This document shows, in pieces, positions 37,601 to 51,472 of a DNA stretch of 64,000 bases. This DNA is from Acestrorhynchus altus. Lineage: Eukaryota; Chordata; Actinopteri; Characiformes; Acestrorhynchidae. Positions within the stretch are counted from its first letter, which is position 1. The number at the start of each line of letters is the position of its first letter. The translations under genes and the position numbers were made by a program. Under the pieces are notes generated by a model that ran no database searches, was not told the origin of the DNA, and saw only the letters and a list, made by a program, of their open reading frames with translations. Location: assembly GCA_034509495.1 (NCBI GenBank), contig CM067510.1, forward strand, positions 29,333,889 through 29,397,888, in the 5' to 3' direction.

Positions 37601-40600
37601 ATATTAATACGATAATTTCCTGTAAGAGGCTACAATCTAAAAGAGGCTAAAATTTGGATTTTGCTGAAGCAAATTGCCATATATAACACTATAATACTGT
37701 TTTTCTGAGCATGGTTACAGTTCAGTTTTTAACAATTCATTTGTGAAAGTGAGAGAGTGACTGAAAATAAGAGCACGAGTAAGATAGAACGAGTGAAATT
37801 GAGAAAAGTCGTTACCCCTCTGTTTTAGGCCACAGCAAATTAGGTCCCAGAACGATGGCAATGTTCCCTGTGGTCATCTTATTAATAGCATCATTCTCAC
37901 TCAGCTTCGCCAGAAACTTTATTAAATACCTGAAAATAAAAACACTCCATTAACCTTACACTAATCACTCCATTAAACGCACTAATAATTCCATTGACTG
38001 CACTGTAATCACTATATTAACCTCACTCATCACTCTATTACAGTCACTCTAATGAATATAGTGTGTAACAGATCAGAAATGAAATACACAAAAACTACAT
38101 AAAAATGGTATCAATCAGTAAATCTGTACAGAATTCTCATCATCTCACCATTCCTTTAATATATCTGTTTACATGCATGCTACAAGTAAGTAAGCACCAC
38201 TTAGTGTACATGTTATGATGACAATGAGCATCAAGTGAGTCTATTTAAAGAAAAGTGTTTTTATTTGTTTATCAATACTCCCATCAATGGCAAGACCCCC
38301 ACCACTACAAGGTTAAGTATATGGTTCTTGTTGGTTATCGTGGTCGTCATGGTTGGCCAGCTGAGTCTTGCTGATCAACCAGCTTGGTCATGCTGGTCAA
38401 GTGGGTTGACCGGCTTGGTCATGTTGAACAAGCTTGTAGACCAGCTAAACCATCAAGCTGAAACACAAACATAGCATATACTGGTCCAGAAATAAGCAGG
38501 TCAACCAGCTTAATCATCTTGACCAGCTTGACCAGCAGGGTGACCAGAAATATTTTTCTAACATTTCTGGGGAGGGGGTTGTTGATGGTTTCTTGAGAAC
38601 TCTTGCTCTGAGCTGATTTTTGAGAGAAGGTCTTGTCAGTACAGAGTTCAATTTCTAAGATGATCCAGCAGATCTCCCTAAGAGAACACCTGGATGTTGT
38701 TCTGAAACTTTTCTTCCAATCTTGCGCTCATCTAGATCATCTGGGAAATCAAACTACTTACTAAGGGTTTCAATATTTTTGAAAGCTCTGCAAATTTGAG
38801 GTCACAGAACAGGTAAAATATCCAGTTGGCAGTATGTGACGTATGGACCTGTATTCTGAGATGAAGGATAAAAGGAAGCATTTTCGGTGACTGATCAGCA
38901 CCTACTGTAACTCACCTGAAGTTGTTGCTGTTAGCTTCGGGCAGTTTCTCACACACCAGCAGCAGTGCCTGTAGACACTTCTCCTGATCCTGAATACTAC
39001 ACAGAGTCACACACAACACAAAATAAACACAAAACGTTGAGGGTAACACAGCAACCACGCCCAACCTTCACTACAACTATACACGCTGGCTACAGACCTG
39101 ATCAAAAATGACGTTAGCATGCTGGTTACAGGCCTCACCCAAAATCAGTAATTGATGTTTGCACAGTGGCTACAGGCCTTGTCCGCAATCACTATCGCAA
39201 CATTAGTATGCTGGCTGTGCACTTCATCCCACATCACTACTGCAGCATCAGCACTGTTTTTAAGATGGCCCATGCTGGTTGACCATCTTGGTCATGCTGG
39301 TTATGCTGTTTGCATTCTGGCGACAGGCACTGTCCTTCAATACTACAACTAAATTGTGAAATTGTTTCTTAATCATTAATGACTCATTACATTAAATCAG
39401 GAGTTAGGGGTTTTTAGATACTGACTTGGATGCTTGTATCCACTCATCATAGAGATCGAAGGTCAGGAGTGGCTCAGGAAGCTCCCGTAGGTAGGATTTC
39501 AGTGCACCTGTAAATACAAGCACAACAGCGTCTGTAACACTTCTGCAATGTCAGGTTCACACTACATGACGTTCAGAATCTATTTTTACTCTTTACACTA
39601 CTCCACTTCATGTCTTGAAATAGGGAATATCTTAGTGGCTATCATTTGCACACAACATGAAGACATCTCTCTGAGAACATGGTTTTTCATGAAAACAAAA
39701 GCCAGGAGATTTTTTTCTTCTAGGGAAAGGGCTGCAAATGAGCGATGAATGAGGTGCGTTGGGAGCAAGGAACACACTAAAATGTGCAGCTTGTTGGTGA
39801 TCCCTAGAAGATCAAAATATGAAACCTACTAGAAATTTGTTGGGGACTTCTGAGACATCAATGATCACATTGAACTCTCAGAGGCAGCACAGAGCGAACA
39901 CCTGGACGATGTTTAAGGATTACACTGCAGTCACTCAGCAGGAGTAGAAGATCAGTGACAAAAATCTGCTGAATTAAAACTCTAGGGTTTGGAGAATAAA
40001 TACAGTCATTGACAAAAAATAACGCACCCTGATAGAATCGCTGAGAAACTAAGCATGCAGTTCTGTCTCATGTAACTCACCTCACCTCACTTCACCAAGA
40101 AGGCAAAAAATGCTTCCCTCACTTCCCTAAAAAAGGTGTGTGGCTACCTTTGGGTAGTGTACCTCTTAGTGAGAGATTGTTGATATTCACACTCAACATT
40201 TTACTCAGATGACAAACTTTTAGAGGGGGTGCAATATTGGACTGAGAGAAGCAGGATTGTCATTTGTAGCAATTTGTGGATGATAAACCTGGACTGCTAT
40301 GCATATGAGTTGCTTACCCCTAGTAGTATTACGACGCACACTAACAGCACAGGGATATGTGCAGGGCATCCTGTTGACAGGGCTTCCTACTAGCTTTTTT
40401 CAGCAGGATAATGCTCCCACAAATAGCAAGGGTTTCCCAGGAATGTTCCCACCAGACTGCAACATTTCCTTGGCCTGCCCAGTCAGCTGATTTATGTAAC
40501 ATTTATGGGACCAGCTGAGACAACAGCTTTGGCTGCCTATGAGTGTGCAAGTTCTACTGGCACAGTTGCAACATCTGTGGGTAAATGTGACTCCATGACC

Positions 40601-43062
40601 AACCATATCTCATCTTATGTCCAAGCTAGAGGCCCAACAGGATATTAGAGCTTTCAATCGTACAGTTTTCCCCAATGAACATATCCTTTCACTCTAATAT
40701 TGTAGTCACTCACATAGATCATCATTACATTCATACAAAGAAAGCTTAATTCCATTCCAACTCCTTCTTGGGGCATTACTTGTCAGTGAATGTACTTCAC
40801 TTTTAAAAGTTCCTGATCAGGTGAAACTGATGAATTATAAAATAATTAAAAAGATTATAAGCACACACCAGCAACAGCGTGAGGATCAATATAATACTCC
40901 TGTATGTCCAGAACTCCACAGTCCAAAGATGCTTTCAGCTTCTTTAGCTTAGAGGCAGAGGGAGCAACCCTGAACAAACCCTGTAAATCAGACACACAGA
41001 ACACAACAAACTCAGATACCAACACACAAGGGTAGTAGTATTGTTATTTTTAATTATTGATTAAAGTAATTCTTAGTTCTGCTGTGGATTAAGAGTATAG
41101 AGTCTTCTGCTTATAGGCTAATTTTAGGCTGTGCGCTTCGTGCCTATATTATTTTTATACAGCATTTTCTGGCATATAGCTGCAGCTAGAGGCTCAGTGA
41201 AAATAATAAAGATAAGATAAGAGATAATTAAGATAAGAGAGGGTGTCCTTGTATGTAAAAGCAACCTCCTTCTACCTCGAACACATCCTGATGTGCACCA
41301 AAATTAGTCACACTGGGCAAAGATGATTAATGAATCAAATCAAAATGAAAGAATCAATGTCAATTATTTTTTCATAATATATACTGATGTTTTGAAGGCG
41401 GACATGGAGATGGTTGGTGTAACAGTAGAGGAGGCAGGGGATAGGGCAAGGTGGAGGCAGATGATCCGCTGTGGCGACAGCCGAAAAAGAAGAAGAAGAT
41501 ATACAGATAACTGTAAAGCTCAGGAAAGGAATAATTTTATACTTAAACATTCAGATGATTCTGGTCCTGGTCCTGAAGTGCCACATGCCTAACAGAGTGC
41601 GTGTTCAAAAAAGGACCACTGGTTGCAGGACCTCATTAATATAACAATGGACTGTCAAAATGCCTTGGTGCCTCATGGATTCATCACCACCAGGACAAAT
41701 ATGAGACTCGTAACTGAAATAATAGCCATTAGCCATTCTGAGAGACTCAGTTCATTCTATTTCTTTTATGTTGACTAACGTTTTGCCCACAAACAGACAT
41801 CTAAAGTGTCCTTTATACCTCAGTCCTCAATGAAAAGAGCAAAAATGTTTGGATACGCACACATGCAGTAATAATGCATTGGATTGTTTCAGTGATATGT
41901 GGTACCTGGTGTTTTAGGTAAAGTAGTACTTTTGCAGTGTGTTGTTTTGGGGGGTTTTACCCATTGAGCCATGATGGAAGAAAAATTTCAAGAAAAATCT
42001 GGCAGTAAACATACTGTATGCTATCGGATTATATGTCATCTGTAATCTTTCCCATACAATATAAAAAGTTAAGTGTACGCAAAGTGGTAAAATTTTAGTG
42101 AAGTAATAGCGATTTTTGCTTGGAAGTCTGTCAATATTATTGGATAAACACCTCCTCCTGCAGACCACAGTCCAGCAGCAGTGTGACACAGGCTTCAATT
42201 GGGAAGGCGATGTCTCGGCCGCTGAGCCTCAGATGCTCCACCAGTGGCTTCCCAAAACATGGTTTCTCCACCCACAACTCTGCAACAGCCACAAGAACCC
42301 AACTCAGAACACGCAAACTGATGTGTTTCATAAATATACAGCTCTGGAAAAAATTAAGAGACTACTACACATTACTGGTTTCACTTGTTTTACAATTTGT
42401 TTTAGCATGTGATTTATTAAAATATACATTTTATTTTATTCTATAAAGCTTTGACAACATTTCTCACAAATTCCAAATTTGGGGTAAAAATGACAACCTC
42501 TGTTTAAGGGGCAGCTGTGGCCTGGTGGTCATGGAACCAGCCTTGTGACTGGAAGGTTACTGGATGGAATCCCTGAACGGTCAGGCCATGAGTGAAGGGC
42601 CCTTGAGAAAGGCACTTAACTCTTGAACTGCTCCCTGGGCACTGGGGATAGGGCTGCCCACTGCTTCGGGCACATGTGTGGAATTCACGAACATGTATGT
42701 TTGTGCATCATTGTGTGTAGATGGGTTAAATGTGGAGGATAAATTCCCCTGTGTGCAAGCACAGTGGGTCAATGTTCATCTTATCTTAGAGAAGCTCAAT
42801 TAAGTGGTCTCTTAATTCTTCCAGAGCAGTATGGACAGAAGTATTGGGATACCTGCTTATTTGTTGTTTCTGAAATCAAGGGTATTAAAATGGGTGTATC
42901 CTGCTGTTGTTGGAGTAACTGTCGCTATTGACCATAAAAGACATTCTGCTAGATTTTGGAACATTGCTGTGAGGATTTGATTCAAGACCTAGAGTTAGAA
43001 ATTACAGTTTCACTGCTCCACAGCTCAATGCTGCGGGGCTTTATACCCATTTAGCCCACCCC

Positions 43063-43108
<46 letters not shown>

Positions 43109-46100
43109 CTCTGATTCTCACCTTGTTGTGCTTTAATTTGCGGAAGAACATTCTGAAGCAACTCAAGGGACTTTCTGTGATATTCTGCCTGCACCTTGAT
43201 CAGCTGAGGAAACAAAGTGAGAAAGTCTGAAGGCTGTAGCTAGAGGCTCATTAAGTGTGTTTTCAGTGTTATGCACTCATACGCACCATCTGAAAGTAGT
43301 CTGCATAATCAGTTTCTTTGGCCACAAAACTGTACATGTCTGCTGAGAGCTGATCCTGAAACAGAACACAAGAACAGAGCTATTCCAGAATTAACCATTT
43401 CCAAATCTCAGGAACTGCTTAGAATAGCATGGTGAATAAATAAACTGCAATGGCATAAACATATATGTAAAAATTTGACCAGTATATGTTATATCTGCAA
43501 TCCACAGTATACACAAATATGGCATAAGGTGCATCCAGAAAGTATACACAGCACTTCACATTTTGTTGTTTCAGCCTTATTTCAAAATGCACTCAATTAA
43601 TTTCTTCCCCTCAAAATTCTACACACAATACCCCACGATGACTAAGTGAGAAAAGTGTTTGAAATATTTGCAAATTTATTCAAAATAAAACACAAACACT
43701 AACTGTGTATAAGTAGTTTGACCAGAGGAGGAGGGCTCCTCCCCCTTGTGAGCCTGGTTCCTCTCCAGTTTTTCCTTGCCGCTGTCACCCATTGGCTTGT
43801 TCACTAGGGGGTCTATTTCTTATCCCTGTTCATCTATTGTTAACCTTTTTATTTCTTGATTTCTGTAAAGCTGCTCTGTGACAACTTCAGTTTTTCATTT
43901 TTATTCAATTTGTTATAAAGTACAAAAGTATTCACAGCCTTTGCCATGACATTCAAAATTGACCTCAGGTGTATCTTGTTTCCACTGATCATACTTCAGA
44001 TGTTTCTACAGCTTGATAGGACACCTGTGGCAAATTCAGTTGATTGGACATGATTTGGAAAATGTCTGCAGCATTGAAGGTCCCAATGAGTGGCCTCTAT
44101 CATCCATAAATGGAAGACTATTAGAACCACCAGGGCTCTTCCTAGGGCTGGCCGCCTGGCCAAACTGATGGTCACTCTGTGGAGAGAGGAGAAACTTCCT
44201 GAAGCACAACCATTTCTGCAGCACTCCACCAATCCGGCCTGTATGGTAGAGTATCCAGACAGACACCAATCCTCAGTAAATGCCACATCTGCCCATCTGG
44301 AATTTGCCAAAAGGCAACTAAAGGACTCTCAGGCCATGTGAAACAAAAAGATTGAACTTTCTGGACCGAATGCCTAGCATAATCTGTAGAGAAAACCCCT
44401 AGCCGATACCATTCCTACAGTGAAGCATGGTCAGGGGCAGCATCATGCTGTGGGGATGTTTTTCTGCAGCAGGAACTGGGAGACTAGTCAGGGTTTAGGG
44501 AAAGATGACTGCAGCGATGTACAGAGACAAGCTTGATGATAAGCTGCTCCAGAGCACTCTGGACCTTAGACTGGGACAAAGGTTTATCTTCCAACAGGAC
44601 AGCGACCCTAAGTAACAAAGGAGTGGCTTTGGGACAACTCTGTGAATGTCATTTGCTGAGGCTTCAACGACTTATCAGATGACACCGCACCTAGGCTTAA
44701 AAAGCCGCCGTAAGTGGCTACTCTTTGTCTTGAGCCTGCAGGATCCAAGGGAGATCCTCTGCCACAAACAGACCACCTCAGGACCACTTTGAGACTCAGA
44801 ATGTTCTGGTCAGCCTGACCTTAAGAGATTTCTTCACTTGATTTTTGGCAATGCTTTAACTACATTTATTTTTTTTCCTTATCATCAATAATTAGTTTTG
44901 ACCAGCAATTTTTTTTTCATTATTAAACTGGCAAAACTCATTTCAGAGTCTTAATTTTTTCACCAAAAAAAGACACATTCTTTCATATCTAAAAATGGCT
45001 TTGACCCGACACTCCCCACCCTATCTGGTGGAGCTTAAGAGGTTCTGCAAAGAAGAATGGGAGAAACTTCCCAAAAACAGGTTTGCCAAGCATGTAGTAT
45101 CAATCATGGAGCTGTAACTGCTGCCAAAGGTGCTTAAACAAAGTATTGACCAAAAGCTCTGAATACTTATATGCATCTTTTGTGTTTCATTTTTGATAAA
45201 TCTGCAAAGATTTCAAACAAACTTGTGTCATTTAAAACTTTAAAACAAAAAGCCTTACCCTGCAGATCTCCATGCGATTGGCTGCCTCCTCCATCTCCTC
45301 CCTCAGGGAGTCAGCTTTGGCTCCTAATGTTTGTTCTTTATTGGTCAGAGTTGAAGATTTAGAGGACTGCCACCTACAATCCAGAGCACAGCACTATTTG
45401 TGAGTGCTATGAAAATATATTTTTAATTTAATTTACTTTAATCCTTAGAGCACCTTCAATTTAAGAGTTTAAGGATGCTTATCAATGTTCATATGGTCTA
45501 CACACTAATTCTGACAGAGTTTAATACTCTATAGGAGCTGCAGGGGTGCTCTATAAAGCTTAAATGAGATTAATTAACAAGGTCATTCTAACAGACTGTA
45601 ATAGTCTATGGGTGGTGTGGGAGATGGAAAAAGGTCCTACTGCAATATAAAAACATGCTGTTGACTGAATTATTGCAGTAAAGAAAAAAAAATAAAGGCA
45701 GGCACAACAGACAATAATATTAATCAAATATTCAAGCATTAGTTAATTAACTTGCTGAATAAAGCTGCAGTGAAAACATTGGAGTTAATTCATGTTTCCA
45801 GATCTCTGAGCTCACCGTGTCCGAGCAGAGTCCATGTCCAGAACCAACTTGGCTAATTGCTTCCTCTGTTTCTGAATGTTTGGAATTTCAACCTGTGAGA
45901 GAAAATAACACAGTTCACACTCTCAGATTGGGGCATTGATAAGAACCAATCACAGTCAAGGGGAAACACTGTGCTCTGTGTGCTCATTTAAATACTGTGC
46001 TCTGTGTGCTCATTTAAACCCTATGTGCTCCTTTAAACACTCTGTGCTCTTTTAAAATGTGTGCGCTCGTTTAAACTCTCCATGCTCATTCAAGCTGTGC

Positions 46101-46774
46101 TCAGCATACATAATGGTTATTATTAACAGTATTATTATTATATCTGTGATTAGTCTGGCATAACCCAGTAATGATCACACACACACCTCTGAGAGTGTGT
46201 ACAGTGGCTCTATGATGTCTTTTTCCATTTGCAGTTCAAAATTTTGAAGCTCTTGAGCCAGCTGTTCTTGTGTCTCTGCACACAACCGCAGTACCTTTCT
46301 GCACCCACCCAAACACAGACAGAGACAGAGACACAGCCACACACACACACACACACAACAAAGTGAGAAAAACATTAAAGATAATGTCACACTGTCAAAA
46401 TGTTAAGACTGTTTGACTAGTGGCATGTCTGTCTGTCAGAGTGTCAAAATGCCAGACTGCCAGAGTATCAGAGTACTGGATAATACAACCACACTGCCCA
46501 AAACCTGTGGCCCTGTTTTCTAAACATGGCTCTTCAGTGAGCATTCAATATAGAGAACTTTACTAAAGAACCCTTTAACACCCACCTGAGGGCCCAAACA
46601 GAGGTATTTAATTCATGGTCACACAAATCTGTGTGTGTGTGTGTGTGTGTGTTTACCCCAACAGTAAGTCATCCCCCAATACAGTGGCCCCATCCTGAAG
46701 ACTCTGTGCCAGTGCATCAAGTGGCTGCTTTCTCTACAAGTGGAAACACACTCGCATTAAAAAACACTCACATT

Positions 46775-46851
<77 letters not shown>

Positions 46852-49800
46852 CATGCAATGATTTGCTCCAATCTGATTTAAATGAATGATTACAGATTCA
46901 AATTGGCTTGATTATACGTACATTGAAAATCTGTTTACATGTTCGCTTCAAGTAATCTGTTCTGAAATGTTGCGCATGTGTAGTGTCGCACTTACCATAA
47001 CAATAAAAAATAAAAAATATGAATCCAGTCAGAGTAAGAGGAGCAGCAGTCTGTTACCTGTTAGCAGAGTTTGCAGTTGGGGTCTCACCAAAGACACAAA
47101 TTGAGAAAAGACTGGTGGGAAAGAGATGTACTGTTGGAATTTTAAGATGGAAGTAAAATATCCATCCCCGCAGAACATACCATAAGAGCCATTATTGCAG
47201 AAATAATGCATGTTCCTGAAGCCCTGTACAAGCCAGCATCTTGCACCAACTACCGTGGTACTCCAACAAGAACTTACTTAAACATTCTAATTGGGAATGT
47301 AATCAGATATAGGTGTCTATATGGCTATTATCCTTCTATTTAATAGATAATATAAAGCAGGGGTTCTGAACATGGGGGTCGCGACTTTCACACTGTATCA
47401 TTCTCAGTCTTGATGGAGTGTCTCGTATGAAGGACATGGCTTGGCACACCCACTGTTGCTTAAAACAGAGCATCTTTAGAACATTTTTTTCACTGAATCA
47501 AACTGACTCACTTGCCGTTCTGCTCGACTCTTTGATCTGAATCTTGATTCAGGTTTGTGCATGCACATTGTGGCTTGGTACATCATCCAGGCTGGATTAA
47601 AATGGAGCATTTTTTAGAAGGTCGAATTGAAAGTGGGGACGCAAAACTCCCGCATTCAGGAACATCAGAACAGAAAAAATAGTGATGGCAAACCAAGGCT
47701 TTCTGAAGCACTGAAGCCTTTTTTCCTAACTGTATCGAAAAAAGATTCATTCATTCATTTTTTTTAATTACAGCTGTTAAAACTGTTCCAATGAATTAAC
47801 ATGACATTTGAGGTTTAAATAATTAAAAGAAATGGATAAAACAAATGGCAAAATACTTTGATGTCTGAATAATTTAATGTAATATATGAATAGATATTAC
47901 ACTGTAATATATTTTGAATTAATATATAATACACTCAGAATGTATCTTGATAAGGCACACTGGAGAAACTACACTCTGACTCTGTCAGTCTGTCTGCCTT
48001 TCTTACTCTCTCTCTCACATTCTCTCTGTCTCTCCCTCTGTGACTCACTCACTATCTCTCTCTATATATCTCTCTGTCTCACTCGCTATCTCTCTGTGTA
48101 TCTCTATATCTCCGCTAATGACCCTCGAAGTGAGCACCAAGTGTTGCTGCTTTTGAATCATTCCCTAAAGCAGTCACATGATTGTGTGCCGAAATGAAGG
48201 TTCAGACATCATTGGTCACGTGATCAATGTAGAACAAATCATGCATCAGCACAGTGATTCGAACCAAATGCGAATCGTTTTTTCGACACACACGTCGCCG
48301 CTTCAGATTCAAGGGTATCATCACTAGAATAAAACAAAGAAAGTGAGAAAATATGATGAAAAGTACTTGGAATATTTTACGGGTTATTGATACCGTTTTT
48401 TCCCCAGGGGTGGGGGGGGTCGCCGAAATTTACTAGAGCCTAAAAGGGGGTCGCACAGTGAAAAAGGTTAAGAACCTCTGATTTAAAGGATTATACAACT
48501 CACTGAATCAAATAGAAATTATATTCATAATTTGATCAGACTATTCTGGTGTATTCTATTCCAACTGAGTCATCAGTTGGATTTTTAACTAATTATCAGG
48601 CTGCATGTAAATGTGGCTATTGACACACACACTATTAATCCTGTATCATTTATATGATAAAAGACATATTTACAATTTACAAACTGGATAGAAATCACCT
48701 GGATTTTAAGGAGAAGCAGATCTTCATAATTAGGTATGAGGTATGTGTATGATAAGTACTCTGCAATCAGCCAATAATCTCACAGAAGAATGTGAATGTG
48801 GTTGGAGGTGGAAGAGTGTGTATGCAGCCCTGGATTTGTAGACCTTTCTCCAAATCTGAGTATGCTGTTTACATAAGTACATTACACTTGAATAATCAGA
48901 TGACTGCAGACAATCTTACTATGATTGGATTATCAAGGGCATGTAAACACACTAAAAAAAACCAATACTTATTGTTTGACTTTTATTTATATTTCATGAC
49001 TTATATATACAGTCCCTGACAGAAGTTCTGTCGCTTATCCATGTTGTGGAAACAAAAGCTCATAACCTGACTTTAAATACATCCATTGGTTTTAGAAATG
49101 TCTCATATGAAAGCTGAAACCCTCCCAAATGAGGTTTAATTTATGAAAAAAAGAGTAAAAGAGAGACTTAAAAATCTTTGAGATACTCTCCGTCAACAGA
49201 CCAGGCCTTGAATACCATCTGGAATGGTATCACCATGGCAAGCTGAAAGAGAGCTCTGGGGCCTTTAGAAAGAAGTTTGTAGATGCAGATAAAGCAAATC
49301 TCAAAAGAATTAGAAATCAGACGTTCCACTGTCTGGAAAATAATTTACATGCAGAGAACTGTCCTAGCAAGTTCAGCCCAAAATGCGTAAAAAAAGTCTC
49401 CAAACAATCTTTAAATGTCATCAGGGGACCTACAGACCTGACAAAAGTTTGTCAGAGAACATCTAGGCAAAGAGCAGAACTTCTGGAACAATGTGCATAG
49501 GACAAATGAATTCCAAGTTGAATTATTTGGGCAGAGTAAAGGAAAACTTGTTTGGAGCAAACCAAGCACAGTATTTCAATTAATTATATTTTACAAATGT
49601 TTTTAAAAAGGTATTTAAATGTCTTATATCCTAACTTTTTCACATTTTGAAATGTGTGTTATTGAAGATATATGTGAATATACTGCTGTTAATTAGATTT
49701 TCGTAACAAGTATGTCAATCAGCCTTCACACACACACACACACACACTCTTACCACTATAGATCTGACCGATCTTTTGTCCACCTCCGCACTCTGTTGCC

Positions 49801-49877
49801 CCTGGAGACAGGCGGTCAATTTCTTATGAGTGTTATGGGAGACCTGCTTTACCAGCTCCAACCTCTTTTCCACCTAC

Positions 49878-49928
<51 letters not shown>

Positions 49929-51420
49929 CTCAGTGTACATTGCTTGCACAGCCCTGCCCACACACACTACCCCCTACACATGACAACCCCCTCCCCACCC
50001 CCACATACATACCTGAAGTAGATCATCACTTAACACTTCAGTTTTTTCAGCTCTATAAAAAGAATGAATAAACACACAAAACATATGTGGTTAAAATACT
50101 GCTCAATTACAAACTAAAAGGATAATTCTATATAATGTAGATAATCAGGGGGCCAAAACATTCAAACAAACATCATGTATTACTTAATATAATATTAAAG
50201 CAATAGAACAGGGAGGGAGTGTGTTACCATGGAATAAGAGCATGTGTGTGATGAAACAGACATGAGCTGAAGGCACTCAGTTAAACTTTGCTTTCTACAG
50301 ACCAGTTAAACTTTGCTTTCTACACATTTGAAACAGCTTTAACATCTCGCTGTCTGCATCCTGGACTCCAGCAACAGCTTCTGAGGAACCTCCAAAACCA
50401 TGTTGCAACCCAAAACCGTAAATGAACCTCAGCTGAAACCACAGAATTAAAGAACTCCGACCTCAACGCACAGCCTGCAGACCTGATCACATACACCCTG
50501 CATCCATAATGAAAACAATGATTAGCTGCTTTCTTACTTATTTATTTTTTAGTATTTATTTATACTCACTAACAAAAAACGCAACAAGAAGTAGTTGTTG
50601 GAATGGACTGAATCTTTCTATGTGTGAATGTAACGATCTGTAAGTAATTAAAATATTGAGTTAAATGATAACTTTATTTGGGGAAAGGAGGCTCTAGTAC
50701 AGAATCTGGATTCACTGCTAAAGATGATACGGTTTCAGACTGTCGCAGTCCAGGTTTCTCATTCATGACGCCACTGCAAACAAGCATGATGGTGGCTTGG
50801 CCAGAATGGCCAAGATGGGAGGCAATAAGGGAAGTCTGTCAACTGGGCAAATATGTTTGTTAGTACGTCCAGCAGTCAACAATTTCACATGTAATTAACT
50901 AATTATGCATTCTTACACAAAGAAGACATCTCAACTAGTACTGTAGAACTGTTCACGTTTACTACTGTTTTGTGTTTTACATTTGATTTCTTACCACATT
51001 CGGCCATTTTCATTATTTATTTATGTCAAGCGGAAGTATAAAGTAAACAACATTCACCATTAAATTCAGATGAACATTGGCGGTCTCTAAAAGATGACCT
51101 GCAGCCCGGAAATCAACCTGTATGAGTCATGCACCTTTCAGGCAGTTACATGTTGTTATAAATATCCTTGTCAATCTAATCAATACAAAATCTCATCAAT
51201 GATTGCCACTCAAAAACACTCCAAAATGATTTCTGAGGTATTAAGTTTTTGTCCTTATAAGCATAAACTAGTAAAGTAGTTGTCCAATTAGGTCAAGTAC
51301 ATATTTGATGAAAACTCAAATACTTGTCCAATGTATTGGTGGCATGAAATCATCCCACAAAATTGGCCTCAAGTTTTAAAGGATACATTCTTAATGGAAG
51401 TTATTTGATCAAAAATAAAT

Positions 51421-51472
<52 letters not shown>

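Noticed and set aside
42508..42600. Possible tRNA gene
   Set aside because: The A and B box-like blocks belong to a SINE; no cloverleaf can be drawn.
49746..49768. Alternative donor 21 bases downstream for arhgap44 exon 3 (GTG|GTAAGA)
   Set aside because: TCG|GTCAGA gives KRS-RKQPL, matching the family; the later donor would add seven unmatched residues, although minor use cannot be excluded.
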